Shown here piece after piece: positions 56,435-64,000 of a DNA stretch of 64,000 nucleotides (position 1 is its first letter; each line of letters begins with the position of its first letter). A program made the translations under genes and the position numbers. The DNA is taken from contig NHTQ01000001.1 in the NCBI GenBank assembly GCA_002166865.1, positions 372,001 through 436,000 on the forward strand. Reading direction: 5' to 3'. The DNA is from Rhodobacteraceae bacterium WFHF2C18 (lineage in GTDB: Bacteria; Pseudomonadota; Alphaproteobacteria; Rhodobacterales; Rhodobacteraceae). The notes beneath the pieces are model-generated. The model saw only the letters and a list, made by a program, of their open reading frames with translations. It was not told the DNA's origin and made no database searches.

Positions 56435-56802
56435 GGCGGCCTCGTCGGATTGGGGTATTGCAATGGTTTGAAGGCAAGTTGCCGCTCATGCTGATGGCAT
56501 TGCAAGAAAAAAATTCCTTTTGACGAAGGGTGCGGCATTCTGGAAACGGGGGCGGTCAGTTCCGTTTTGGCCGCTTTGACCGCCGGTGCGCCCAACGCTT
56601 TGTTCAACCGCACATTTTGCCACAGGTCGCGACTGGGTTGTTTCAGACAGAAGAGTTCGTGCTTGCCGGGTTCCTGGCGGGCCGGACGTAACGATTTTCC
56701 TAAATCCCTCGGCAAAATCCAAGATCTGTCCACCGTTGCGGCCCGTTGTCTGTCTGCCATCTCGCACAGCCTGTTTGCGGGTGACGTGGACGGAGGACAG
56801 GA
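56435..56802. other. Divergent intergenic region with two inverted repeats
   Basis: 368 bases without a supported gene, between the adhesin and the propeller/RTX gene. It holds GGCGGTCA/TGACCGCC (56551-56558 and 56577-56584, 18 apart) and TTGCAATG/CATTGCAA (56458-56465 and 56498-56505, 32 apart). Both could be operators or parts of divergent promoters. A poly-A tract lies at about 56507-56513. Confidence 0.5.
56551..56584. promoter_or_regulatory. 8-bp inverted repeat, candidate operator
   Basis: GGCGGTCA-N18-TGACCGCC, exact arms, between the divergent adhesin and propeller/RTX genes. No T-run, so a terminator is unlikely. Confidence 0.35.
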
Positions 56803-58869
56803 ATGCGCCTGCATTTCGAAGCGCGCGTGGCGACGGGTGATGACCAACTGGATACGGGTGTCAGGGCGGTTACCTCGGCCGAGCTGGGTGGAGGGCTGGT
56901 CGTTTTCGCCGCGACCGGGGCAGGGGGCGGACTCAGTGCCTATCGGCTGACCGCGGAGGGGGCGCTTCGGCCGCATGATAGCGCCCGTTTCTCCCCTGAT
57001 CTGCCGGGTGCGCCAAGCCGCGACATCGCCGTCGCGTCCTGGAACGACGCGCCCGCGCTCATCGTGGGGGCGGGTGATGGACAGCTCGTAGCGCGGGGGC
57101 TTGCCGACGACGGCAGCCTGGGGGCGCTGCTGCCGCCCGTTGATCTGGGCCCGGGGCCCGAAACCGTGCAGCGGCTGGACTACCGGCCTGAGCCGGAGGG
57201 CGGTGGCCTGCTGTCGCTGGCGGAGGGCGCTGCGGGTGTGACCCTCTACCGTTTGAGCGCGGAGGGCGTGGCCAGCCCCTTGGTGCAGCTCCAGGATGAA
57301 GCCGTTGCGACGCGGCTGGGGGACGGGCCGGCGGGCACGTTCGTCGCCGCGTTGGGGGACGCGGCGGTGCACGGCGCGCTGCTGCCGGCGGGCGGCGGGG
57401 TCGCAGCCTTTGACGGGCTCGGGGCTGATGACGGGCTGCCCGTCGACGCCCCGACCGCGATCGAGACCGTTGCGGCGCACGGGGCGCAGTTCATGATCGT
57501 TGCGGCGGCGGGCACGCATTCCCTTTCCGTGCTGGAAATCGGGGCCGATGGCACGACGCGTATCCGCGATCACCTGATCGACACCCGGATGACGCGTTTT
57601 GCCGACCCCCAGGATCTTGCGGTGGCCGCGATTGATGGGCAGGTCTTCGTCGTTGCCGGCGGGGGCGATGACGGCCTGAGCCTGTTCACGCTGTTGCCGG
57701 GTGGCCGTCTGGTGCACCTCGACAGCCTCGTCAGCACCACCGGGGCAAGTCTTGGCGGGGTTGTCCGGCTCGATGCGCGCGGGGCACAGGACAAGTTGCA
57801 CGTCTTTGCGTCCACGCAGGGGGAGCCGGGGCTCGCCCATCTCGCCATGACGGCAGGTAACATGGGGCAGGTTCTCCAGGGCGCGGACACGCTGGAAGGC
57901 GGGCCCGGCCGCGACCTGCTGGTGGCAGAGGGGGCGGATGGTGTGCTTCGCGGCGGAGAGGGGGCGGATATCCTGTTCGCGGGGCCATCCGGCGGGCACC
58001 TGACGGGCGGGCAGGGGGCCGACCTGTTCGTCCTGCGGGCCGGGGGCGGCCAGGTGCGGATCACCGATTTCGAGATCGGCACCGACCGGCTGGACCTGTC
58101 CGATTTCGCGATGCTGCGCGGCCCCGGGCAACTGGATATCAGCGCCACGGACAGCGGCGCGCGGATCGTGTTCCGGGACGAGGACCTGCGCATCGACAGC
58201 CATGACGGCGAACCGATCGACGCCGAGGCGCTGTTCGGGGCGGCCTTTGCCTGGCCGGATCGGATGGGCATGGTGCTCGACACGCAATCGGCGGATCCTG
58301 AGCCAAACCCGGCGCCCGCTCCGCCGCCGCAGCCCTCCGCCGGCCCTGGTCCCGACGGTTTGCTGCGCATCGCGTCGGATGACCCTGACCCGTGGCTGGC
58401 GGGGGCCCGGATCACCTTCACGCCCGCGGAGGGCGGCCCCGTCACGGCCGTTGTCGACGCCGACGGGCGTGTTGATCTGTCCGAGGCCGGCGGCGAGACC
58501 GGGCATGTGGAAATCCTGCGCGGCTACCGCACGTCCGATCCGCAGATCGGGGTGGAGGACGCGCTGAACGTGCTGCGCCTGGCCGTGGGGCTGGAGCCGA
58601 GCTTCGGCCCGGCCACCCCGCGGGACCTGGTGGCCGCCGATGTCGACCGCGACGGCACCATCACCGTCAACGACGCGCTGGAGGTATTGCGCGCGGCCGT
58701 GGGGCTGGAAACGGCGAACCCGCCGGAGTGGCTGTTCCTCGACCCCCAGGCGGACCCGGGCGACGGCATCGCGGCGGCCGAAAGCGTGCCCCTGAGCATT
58801 CCCGAGGCCGATCCCTGGGAGGTATCGGTGCTCGCGGTCCTGACCGGCAACCTCGACGGGACGGCCTGA
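56803..58869 (+). CDS. Propeller-like/RTX protein with C-terminal dockerin-like cassette
   Basis: 688 aa, ATG at 56803 after a GGAGG site. No signal peptide. Residues 1-350 are Gly/Ala-rich beta repeats that look propeller-like (QDLAVAAIDGQVFVVAGGGDDGLSLFTL type units). RTX calcium repeats lie at about 358-410 (GGPGRDLLV, GGEGADILF, GGQGADLFV), with the usual ITDFEIGTDRLDLSDF after them. A proline-rich linker spans 498-515. Residues 520-575 form a small beta-sandwich, and residues 579-640 a dockerin-like pair. The canonical loop DVDRDGTITVND is at 613-624. It converges with the CAP gene by 10 bases. Presumed type I secretion substrate; partner unknown. Confidence 0.78.
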   Translation: MRLHFEARVATGDDQLDTGVRAVTSAELGGGLVVFAATGAGGGLSAYRLTAEGALRPHDSARFSPDLPGAPSRDIAVASWNDAPALIVGAGDGQLVARGLADDGSLGALLPPVDLGPGPETVQRLDYRPEPEGGGLLSLAEGAAGVTLYRLSAEGVASPLVQLQDEAVATRLGDGPAGTFVAALGDAAVHGALLPAGGGVAAFDGLGADDGLPVDAPTAIETVAAHGAQFMIVAAAGTHSLSVLEIGADGTTRIRDHLIDTRMTRFADPQDLAVAAIDGQVFVVAGGGDDGLSLFTLLPGGRLVHLDSLVSTTGASLGGVVRLDARGAQDKLHVFASTQGEPGLAHLAMTAGNMGQVLQGADTLEGGPGRDLLVAEGADGVLRGGEGADILFAGPSGGHLTGGQGADLFVLRAGGGQVRITDFEIGTDRLDLSDFAMLRGPGQLDISATDSGARIVFRDEDLRIDSHDGEPIDAEALFGAAFAWPDRMGMVLDTQSADPEPNPAPAPPPQPSAGPGPDGLLRIASDDPDPWLAGARITFTPAEGGPVTAVVDADGRVDLSEAGGETGHVEILRGYRTSDPQIGVEDALNVLRLAVGLEPSFGPATPRDLVAADVDRDGTITVNDALEVLRAAVGLETANPPEWLFLDPQADPGDGIAAAESVPLSIPEADPWEVSVLAVLTGNLDGTA
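58573..58601 (+). repeat. 29-bp inverted repeat, copy A (in the dockerin-like cassette)
   Basis: The 29 bases here, coding LRLAVGLEP-type residues, match exactly the reverse complement of 59169-59197 in the CAP gene. The two genes converge, so the identity forms an inverted repeat about 570 bases apart. A third, diverged copy lies near 60950-61000. Confidence 0.85.
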
Positions 58870-58879
58870 GGCGTCGGGG

Positions 58880-60505
58880 TCAGACGGCGTTGGTGGCGCC
58901 GAGATCGCCCAGTGTGACCACGTCGAGCTCCAGCGCGGCGCCCGCAAGATGGTGATCGAGATCCATGCCGCGGTCGTACGAGACATCGCCGGCCTGCATG
59001 CCGTCGAGCGTCTGATCGGAGCCGAGCAGGACGTGGGCGCCGGGCGCCGCCCCGTCGGCCTCCAGCCCGACGGCGGCGCGCAGAACGTTGAGCGCGTCAT
59101 CGACCCTGATGTCGCCCGAGAAATCCACATCCGCCGCGATCAGGTCATGCGGCGTTCCCGGGCCGAAACTCGGCTCCAGCCCCACGGCCAGGCGCAGGAC
59201 ATCCAGGGCATCGCTGACATTGAGCGCCGTGGTGTTCTCCGCGTCGGGCGCCATGGACAGGTGCCCGGTCAGCCCTTCCGGCAGCGAAAGGTCGAAGGCG
59301 CCCGTGGCGTCGGTCGTCAAGCTCTGCTCGGATCCGTCGGACAGGCTGAACCGCAGGGCCGTCTGCGCCACCGGCGTCCCGTTCGGCGTGGCCAGATGGC
59401 CGGAAAGCGCTGTCGCATCACCCGGTGGCAGGAGCGACAGGCTCTCGTCCGAGAAGTCGAGATAGGCCACCTCGCTGACGGTGTTGGTGCCGTCGGCGCC
59501 CGCGCCGGGGCGGTTGTCGGTGACCGTGACGGTCCCGTCGCCGTTCTCGACAACGGTGTAATCCGCGCGCGCGCCGGTGAAGACCACGCGGTCCGTCCCC
59601 GCGCCGCCGATCACGGTGTTGTCGCCGCGGCCCACGTGAAAGATGTTGTCGGCGGCGTTGCCGGTGGCGTCGTTGTCCACGGCGCCGAGCAACTGCACCT
59701 CGCTGGCGCCGTCGCCGAGGATGATGTCCCCCGAGGTCAGGATGCGATTGCCATCGACCAGGTCGAGCTTCACGTTATCGCCCGAAAGGTCCATCGTCAC
59801 ATCGATCGCGCCGGCGCCGCTGCCGAGCGTCACGGTCACGGCCGGGCTGCTGGCGAGCCCGAGGCTGTAGCCGCCCGCCCCCCAGGACGTTGTCACGGCG
59901 CCGTCCGCCGACACCGTGAGGTCGCCCCGTCCTTCGCCCACGGAATAAGACGCGTTGCCATCGGTGTCGTCATAGATCACGCCGGTCAGGAACACGTCGC
60001 TGCCGGACAGGCCGAACTTGTGGGTGAGCATGGAGGCGTCCCAACCCGTCTCAAACTCACCCCTTATCTGCGAGGCCCCGGTTTCGCGAAAATGGGGCGC
60101 GAAAAGGTTTTCACGATGGCCCGGACTGGCGTAGAGCCCGTCATGATGCTCTTCTATCGCCGCCAGGAGGTCGACCGTGCCCGTCGTGCGCCAAAGGGCA
60201 ATATTCTCCCCCCAACTCCGGGTCCCTTCGAAGACGTAACCTGCGTCCTCCATTCGGTCACCCGGCCTGCTGCCGCCCACGCCGGTGTGCGAAAAGGTGT
60301 CGGTATCCAGCATCCACTGGCCATGCGCGGCCGCCGCCTGATGGATGTTGGCATTGGCGGCCAGCGGCTGGACCGGCGTGCCGGGGATCGTGCCCGGATC
60401 GAGGCCGTCGTTCAGGGCAATGCCCTGGCGTGCGGCTTCGCCCTCGGGATCCAGCCGGGCGGCGTTCACGAGTTCCAGGAACAGCTGTTCATTCGGTGTC
60501 AGCAT
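58880..60505 (-). CDS. CAP-domain/RTX protein with C-terminal dockerin-like cassette
   Basis: 541 aa, ATG at 60505. No signal peptide: residues 5-180 begin directly with a CAP/SCP domain (LVNAARLDP, HGQWMLDTDTFSH, SWGENIA, SPGHRENLF), with candidate His73, Glu100 and His130. A beta region (about 185-285) and one RTX-like unit (GRGDNTVIGGAGTDRVVF) follow. A beta-sandwich occupies 367-420 and the dockerin-like pair 427-482, with loop DVDFSGDIRVDD at 459-470. It ends in a hydrophobic tail, VVTLGDLGATNAV. Secretion by the type I exporter is inferred from the lack of a signal peptide plus RTX. CAP activity is unknown. Confidence 0.8.
   Translation of the reverse strand: MLTPNEQLFLELVNAARLDPEGEAARQGIALNDGLDPGTIPGTPVQPLAANANIHQAAAAHGQWMLDTDTFSHTGVGGSRPGDRMEDAGYVFEGTRSWGENIALWRTTGTVDLLAAIEEHHDGLYASPGHRENLFAPHFRETGASQIRGEFETGWDASMLTHKFGLSGSDVFLTGVIYDDTDGNASYSVGEGRGDLTVSADGAVTTSWGAGGYSLGLASSPAVTVTLGSGAGAIDVTMDLSGDNVKLDLVDGNRILTSGDIILGDGASEVQLLGAVDNDATGNAADNIFHVGRGDNTVIGGAGTDRVVFTGARADYTVVENGDGTVTVTDNRPGAGADGTNTVSEVAYLDFSDESLSLLPPGDATALSGHLATPNGTPVAQTALRFSLSDGSEQSLTTDATGAFDLSLPEGLTGHLSMAPDAENTTALNVSDALDVLRLAVGLEPSFGPGTPHDLIAADVDFSGDIRVDDALNVLRAAVGLEADGAAPGAHVLLGSDQTLDGMQAGDVSYDRGMDLDHHLAGAALELDVVTLGDLGATNAV
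59169..59197 (-). repeat. 29-bp inverted repeat, copy B
   Basis: Exact reverse complement of 58573-58601; lies inside the CAP gene's dockerin-like cassette. Confidence 0.85.
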
Positions 60506-60631
60506 GGCGGGTCCTTCGCATCCTTGTCAGCCTTGGCCGCGCAGTGCGCGCCGGAAACGCCCCCACCGGCAGGGTGGCCCTTTCCATCCGCGATGACAAG
60601 CAGAATGGACTCCTCAAGGTTGAGGCGCGGA

Positions 60632-60666
60632 GCCCTGCCGGCGCGCGCGATCCGCCCCGGCAGGGC
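60632..60666 (-). terminator. Hairpin terminator candidate after the RTX/VWD gene
   Basis: GCCCTGCCGG (60632-60641) and CCGGCAGGGC (60657-60666) form a 10-bp stem with a 15-base loop, 18 bases after the stop at 60684 on the minus strand. No T-run follows, so termination is plausible but not certain. Confidence 0.5.
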
Positions 60667-60683
60667 CCGTACATCCTGGTGCC

Positions 60684-63600
60684 TCAGACCTCGGGCTGGG
60701 CGGAGATATCGCCGAGGAGCACGCCGGTCATTTCCAGGCTCAGGCCGTCGGTGATGGTACCGCTGTCGGTTCCGGTCTGGTAGGCGACGGAGTCCTTGTC
60801 CAGGCCCGAGAGGTCCTGATCCTTGTCCAGGAACACCCATTTCGGGGCGTTCTCGGTCTCCAGACCGACGGCGAAACGCAGCACGTCCAGCGCGTCGCCC
60901 ACCGAGACATCCCCGCTCTGGTCGATGTCGCCGGCGATGATGTTCTCCGCCTGCGCCGGCCCGAAGGAGGGATCGAGCCCCACCGCCATGCGCAGCACGT
61001 CGAGCGCGTCGGTCACGTTGATCTGGGCATCGCCCTCCTGGTAGTCGCGCACGGCGTCCACGCGGCCCGCCTCGGAATTGGAGCCGAGCCTGATTTCGTA
61101 GTCCCCCGGCGCCACGCTCGTCTTCCCGAGGATCGGCGCGCCCCCGGCGGTGAAGTTCACGACGGCGCCCTCGATGGGCGCGCCGCCCGCGTCCTCCAGC
61201 CCGACGTTGATCGTGACGCGCGTCTCGCCCTGATCCAGGGTGCCGGCGGCGCCGGTGTTGTCCGCCGCCGGCGCCGTGTCCTGCCGGGAGGAGTCGATGA
61301 ACTCTTCGTCATCGGTCAGCAGGAAGTCGAGCACCGCGTTCTCGAAGGCCACCGTGCCGGGCTCCAGCCCCGCGGTCGTGACCGCGTCGCGGGCCGCGTC
61401 GATCTCGGCCGGCGCGAAGTCACCGATGGCGGGCACGTCGGCGGGGGCGTTCGCGTCGTAGAAGCCGGCCAGCGACTCGCCCGCGTCATAGGTGAACAGG
61501 CTCTCGCTGTCGCTGTCCACGCGCCAGTCATCGCGGTACTGACCGTAGAGGTCGTCGAAGGCCAGCGGGCGCTCAAGCACGGAGCCGTTAGCGCGCGCGA
61601 TGTCGTTGTCGGGGTTGCCGTCGCCGTCGCCCAGAAGGCCCTCGACCGCGCCGGCCATCGCCTCGCTGATCTGCACGCCGACGTCGAGCCGGCCGTCGCG
61701 GACCACCACGCTCAGGCGCGCGTCGCCAGCGCCGACGATGCCGTCGTCCCCGGCGAATACCACCGTGTAGGTGTCGCCCTCGCGGTAGATGCGGTCGTCG
61801 CCTGCCGCCAGCACCCCGCCGTCCGCAAGCGTCTGCGCGGCCCCGTCGAGGGACAGCGGCGTGGCATCGGTGGAGTCGATCATCACCTCCGAGCCGTTGC
61901 CCAGCCGGGCGGCCACGGCCACGTTGGCCGAGACGCCGGGAACCGGGTTGTCGTCGCTGTCAAGCACCTCGCCCATGCGGGATTGGATCTCGAAGCCGTC
62001 GTAGGCGCCGCCCGAGACGCCGCGCAGCAGCACGAACTCGCCGATGGCGTGGAAATCGTAGCCGACCCCGTCGAGGGTGAGCAGGTGCGGGTCGCCCACC
62101 GTCCAGGCCACCGGTGTGGCCGGCGGGGGCGGGGGCGCCGGCGAGAGCGACGCGACCTCATCCGCCGTCAGGTTCGTGAAGGTCAGCGTGTTACCGCCCC
62201 CGAAATCCACGACCGCGCCACCCGGCCCGTCCTGCGCCTGCTGCAGCGCGGCATCCCGCGCCTCGTCCGTCACCCCGGCGATTTCGACGTCGAAGCCGTC
62301 GATGCCCAGTTCGAAGTCCGCGATCCGATTGTTGCCGGTGCCGATGACGAAGGAGTCCTCCCCCGAACCGCCCTCAAGCGTGTCGTCGCCCGCCCGCCCG
62401 ATCAGGGTGTCGTTGCCAGCCTTGCCCTGAAGGCGGTTGTCCGCGGCGTCGCCCGCGATCCCGTCGTCACTGTCGGAGCCCCGGAACCATTCGAAGTTGC
62501 TGATCTCGTCGACGAAATCCGGATTGCCCCTGTCCGTGACGGTGCCGGCTGCCGCGTCGATGTCGACGCCGGAAAAGTAGTCGCCCGAGTCGTAGCGCAG
62601 CCGGTCGAAGCCGGCACCGCCGTCCAGCGTGTCGTTGCCGAAGGCGTCACGCCAGGATTCGCCCGCGTCCGATCCCACGAAACGGTCATCTCCGAAGCTG
62701 CCGCGGATTTCCCACACGGAGGAGGTGCCGGTAATGGTGTCGGTGCTGCCGAGACCGTCATCGATGATCTGGCCGGAGGCCAGGCTCAGGTCCACGTCGA
62801 TCGGGCCGCCGTCCCGGAAATCCAGCCGCACGAGGCCATCGCCGTTTATATTGTAGGTGTCGGCGCCGGCGCCGCCCGTGGCGCTCATCCACTGCTCGGT
62901 GCCCGGGGCAAGGTTGAAGGTATCCCCCGCGGCCGTGCCGCGCAGCGCCAGGCCGCCGATCGTCCAGCCCGCGTCGAGCGGGGTCGCCACCTCGACGAGG
63001 GTATCCGTGCCCGCCGCGCCCTTGTCGACGCTGCCGGTGTTGGCCGTGCCGTCGATGTCGAAGGTGACCGGGCCGCCGAGGCCGGAGTAGTCGATCCCAA
63101 CGAAATCGGACTGCGATCCGGTGAAGTCGATCGTGTCGTCACCGCGCGAGCCGCGGACGAGGTCAAAACCGCTCTGCCCCGCGCCGGTGCCCACGAGGTC
63201 GATCTGGTCATTCCCGGCCCCGCCGTCGAGCGTGTCGTCGCCCGTTGAGCCGGTCAGCGTATCGTTTCCGCCAAGGCCCTCGACACGCGAGAAATCGGCG
63301 TCGGTCGCCAGCTCGATGCGGTCATCGCCGTTCGAGCCGCGGAAGGCCTCGAAATTGCTGAAGGTGTCGGTGAAGGTGCCGCCGCGCTGAAGCGTCCCCG
63401 TGGCCGTGCCGGCATTGCCGTCGATCTCGACCGAGGTGACCACGTCGCGGTCATAACGCAGACGGTCCAGGCCGCCGCCGCCGTCCAGGGTATCGTTGCC
63501 GCCGAAATCGCGGTAGGTCTCGTCGTTGTTCGACCCCGTGAAGGTATCATCGAACTCCGTGCCGTGGATCTCCGATACGGGCTTGGACCCGCCGATCGTC

Positions 63601-64000
63601 TCAATGTTGCCGAAGCCGTCATCCGCGATCTGGCCGGTTTGCTGGCTCAGGTCGACATCGATCGCCTGCGTCGCGTCGCGGAAATCCAGCCGGAAGTATC
63701 CGTCCCCGTTCAGGGTGTAGCTGTCGGTTCCGTCACCACCGCGCACGCTGATCCATTGACGGCCCGTTTGCAGCGTCGATGCGAATGCCGTGGTCAGGGA
63801 CAGGTCGAAGCTGTCGTCGCCGGCCGTTCCGCGAAGGCCCAGCCCGCCGGTCGAGCCGCCAGCGTCGAGCGGCTTCACGACGCCACGCAGCGTGTCCGTG
63901 CCGGTGCCGCCCTTGTCGATGACCCCCCGGTCCTGGTAGCCGTCGATCGTCACGCTGATCGGCGTCGCGTTGCCGCCGCCCGCAGCGTAGTCGAGGACCA
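60684..64000 (-). CDS. Large RTX/VWD protein with C-terminal dockerin-like cassette (5' end missing)
   Basis: The frame is open to base 64000, so the N-terminus lies beyond the window; about 1105 residues are visible. The upstream part is RTX-like (many G-N-D-T-L-D-G-G units, such as FGGNDTLDGG). Then a von Willebrand D-like domain (VGDPHLLTLDGVGYDFHAIGEF, about 62110-61560). Next a helical stretch, a beta-sandwich (from about 61230) and the dockerin-like pair with loop DIDQSGDVSVGD (60894-60929). It ends LLGDISAQPEV. The in-frame GTG at 63953 is not taken as the start, because the RTX-like pattern continues upstream of it. VWD domains in bacteria are rare and its role here is unknown. Confidence 0.8.
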   Translation of the reverse strand, partial: VLDYAAGGGNATPISVTIDGYQDRGVIDKGGTGTDTLRGVVKPLDAGGSTGGLGLRGTAGDDSFDLSLTTAFASTLQTGRQWISVRGGDGTDSYTLNGDGYFRLDFRDATQAIDVDLSQQTGQIADDGFGNIETIGGSKPVSEIHGTEFDDTFTGSNNDETYRDFGGNDTLDGGGGLDRLRYDRDVVTSVEIDGNAGTATGTLQRGGTFTDTFSNFEAFRGSNGDDRIELATDADFSRVEGLGGNDTLTGSTGDDTLDGGAGNDQIDLVGTGAGQSGFDLVRGSRGDDTIDFTGSQSDFVGIDYSGLGGPVTFDIDGTANTGSVDKGAAGTDTLVEVATPLDAGWTIGGLALRGTAAGDTFNLAPGTEQWMSATGGAGADTYNINGDGLVRLDFRDGGPIDVDLSLASGQIIDDGLGSTDTITGTSSVWEIRGSFGDDRFVGSDAGESWRDAFGNDTLDGGAGFDRLRYDSGDYFSGVDIDAAAGTVTDRGNPDFVDEISNFEWFRGSDSDDGIAGDAADNRLQGKAGNDTLIGRAGDDTLEGGSGEDSFVIGTGNNRIADFELGIDGFDVEIAGVTDEARDAALQQAQDGPGGAVVDFGGGNTLTFTNLTADEVASLSPAPPPPPATPVAWTVGDPHLLTLDGVGYDFHAIGEFVLLRGVSGGAYDGFEIQSRMGEVLDSDDNPVPGVSANVAVAARLGNGSEVMIDSTDATPLSLDGAAQTLADGGVLAAGDDRIYREGDTYTVVFAGDDGIVGAGDARLSVVVRDGRLDVGVQISEAMAGAVEGLLGDGDGNPDNDIARANGSVLERPLAFDDLYGQYRDDWRVDSDSESLFTYDAGESLAGFYDANAPADVPAIGDFAPAEIDAARDAVTTAGLEPGTVAFENAVLDFLLTDDEEFIDSSRQDTAPAADNTGAAGTLDQGETRVTINVGLEDAGGAPIEGAVVNFTAGGAPILGKTSVAPGDYEIRLGSNSEAGRVDAVRDYQEGDAQINVTDALDVLRMAVGLDPSFGPAQAENIIAGDIDQSGDVSVGDALDVLRFAVGLETENAPKWVFLDKDQDLSGLDKDSVAYQTGTDSGTITDGLSLEMTGVLLGDISAQPEV

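Noticed and set aside
56335-59130. Very long open frame on the minus strand opposite the propeller/RTX gene
   Set aside because: Reads antisense to a gene with RTX motifs and to the intergenic region; no motifs of its own; typical high-GC shadow frame.
61983-63248. 421-codon plus-strand frame opposite the RTX/VWD gene
   Set aside because: Complement of RTX repeats; no family features.
1-64000. CRISPR array or insertion sequence
   Set aside because: No regularly spaced identical repeats of CRISPR type and no transposase-like protein seen; repeats in 43-46 kb and 52-64 kb are coding curlin, Ig-like or RTX units.

Overview
This is a high-GC (mid-60s percent by eye) chromosomal segment of an alphaproteobacterium, most likely a marine member of the Rhodobacterales (Roseobacter group). 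The evidence is family content and gene order: ccmE/ccmF/ccmH around a gene-transfer-agent-type endolysin/holin pair, gltX next to comEC, lexA-moeA-moaC-trpC-trpD-trpG, a ppiD-trpE pair, B12-dependent nrdJ, an arginase/ornithine cyclodeaminase pair with its own Lrp-type regulator, a GTTC-N7-GTTC SOS box and TTAA-N7-TTAA (CtrA-type) sites.

Left part (1-38.2 kb) is mostly core genome. It runs: partial acyltransferase, murI, argC, ccmE, endolysin and holin, ccmF, ccmH, enoyl-CoA hydratase-family gene, an unrecognised secreted protein, gltA, gltX, comEC, lexA, moeA, moaC, trpCDG, a divergent polysaccharide deacetylase, rluE, a periplasmic rhodanese, trpE, ppiD, an aminotransferase, gpt, fabI, pdxH, a double cold-shock protein, a DUF192 protein, tRNA-Pro(TGG), nrdJ, an FkbM methyltransferase, ornithine cyclodeaminase, arginase, an AsnC/Lrp regulator, dsbB, a YqaA/DedA-like protein and tRNA-Leu(CAA).

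Right part (38.4-64 kb) is an extracellular-matrix island. On the minus strand lies a curli-like operon transcribed csgF, csgG, terminator, csgB-like, csgA-like, csgH, and then a secreted protein with an Inh-like protease-inhibitor domain plus SH3. Two unusually long curlin-repeat proteins (512 and 477 aa) lie divergently on the plus strand, downstream of a 0.7-kb intergenic region holding a perfect CtrA-type site. Next comes a type I secretion operon (Bap-like adhesin upstream, then SapC-family protein, TolC-like lipoprotein, LapB-type ABC exporter, HlyD-type adaptor). Three signal-peptide-less proteins follow: a propeller-like/RTX protein, a CAP-domain/RTX protein and a large RTX/VWD protein that runs off the window. 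All three end in the same cassette: a small beta-sandwich, a dockerin-like double helix-loop-helix with one canonical calcium loop, and a hydrophobic tail.

Reading the island as a whole, one inferred model is a matrix in which curlin fibres leave through CsgG/CsgF, while the adhesin and the cassette-bearing proteins leave through the type I exporter. The shared cassette is the most interesting unexplained element. It could be a common secretion/anchoring module or a dockerin whose partner is not in this window.
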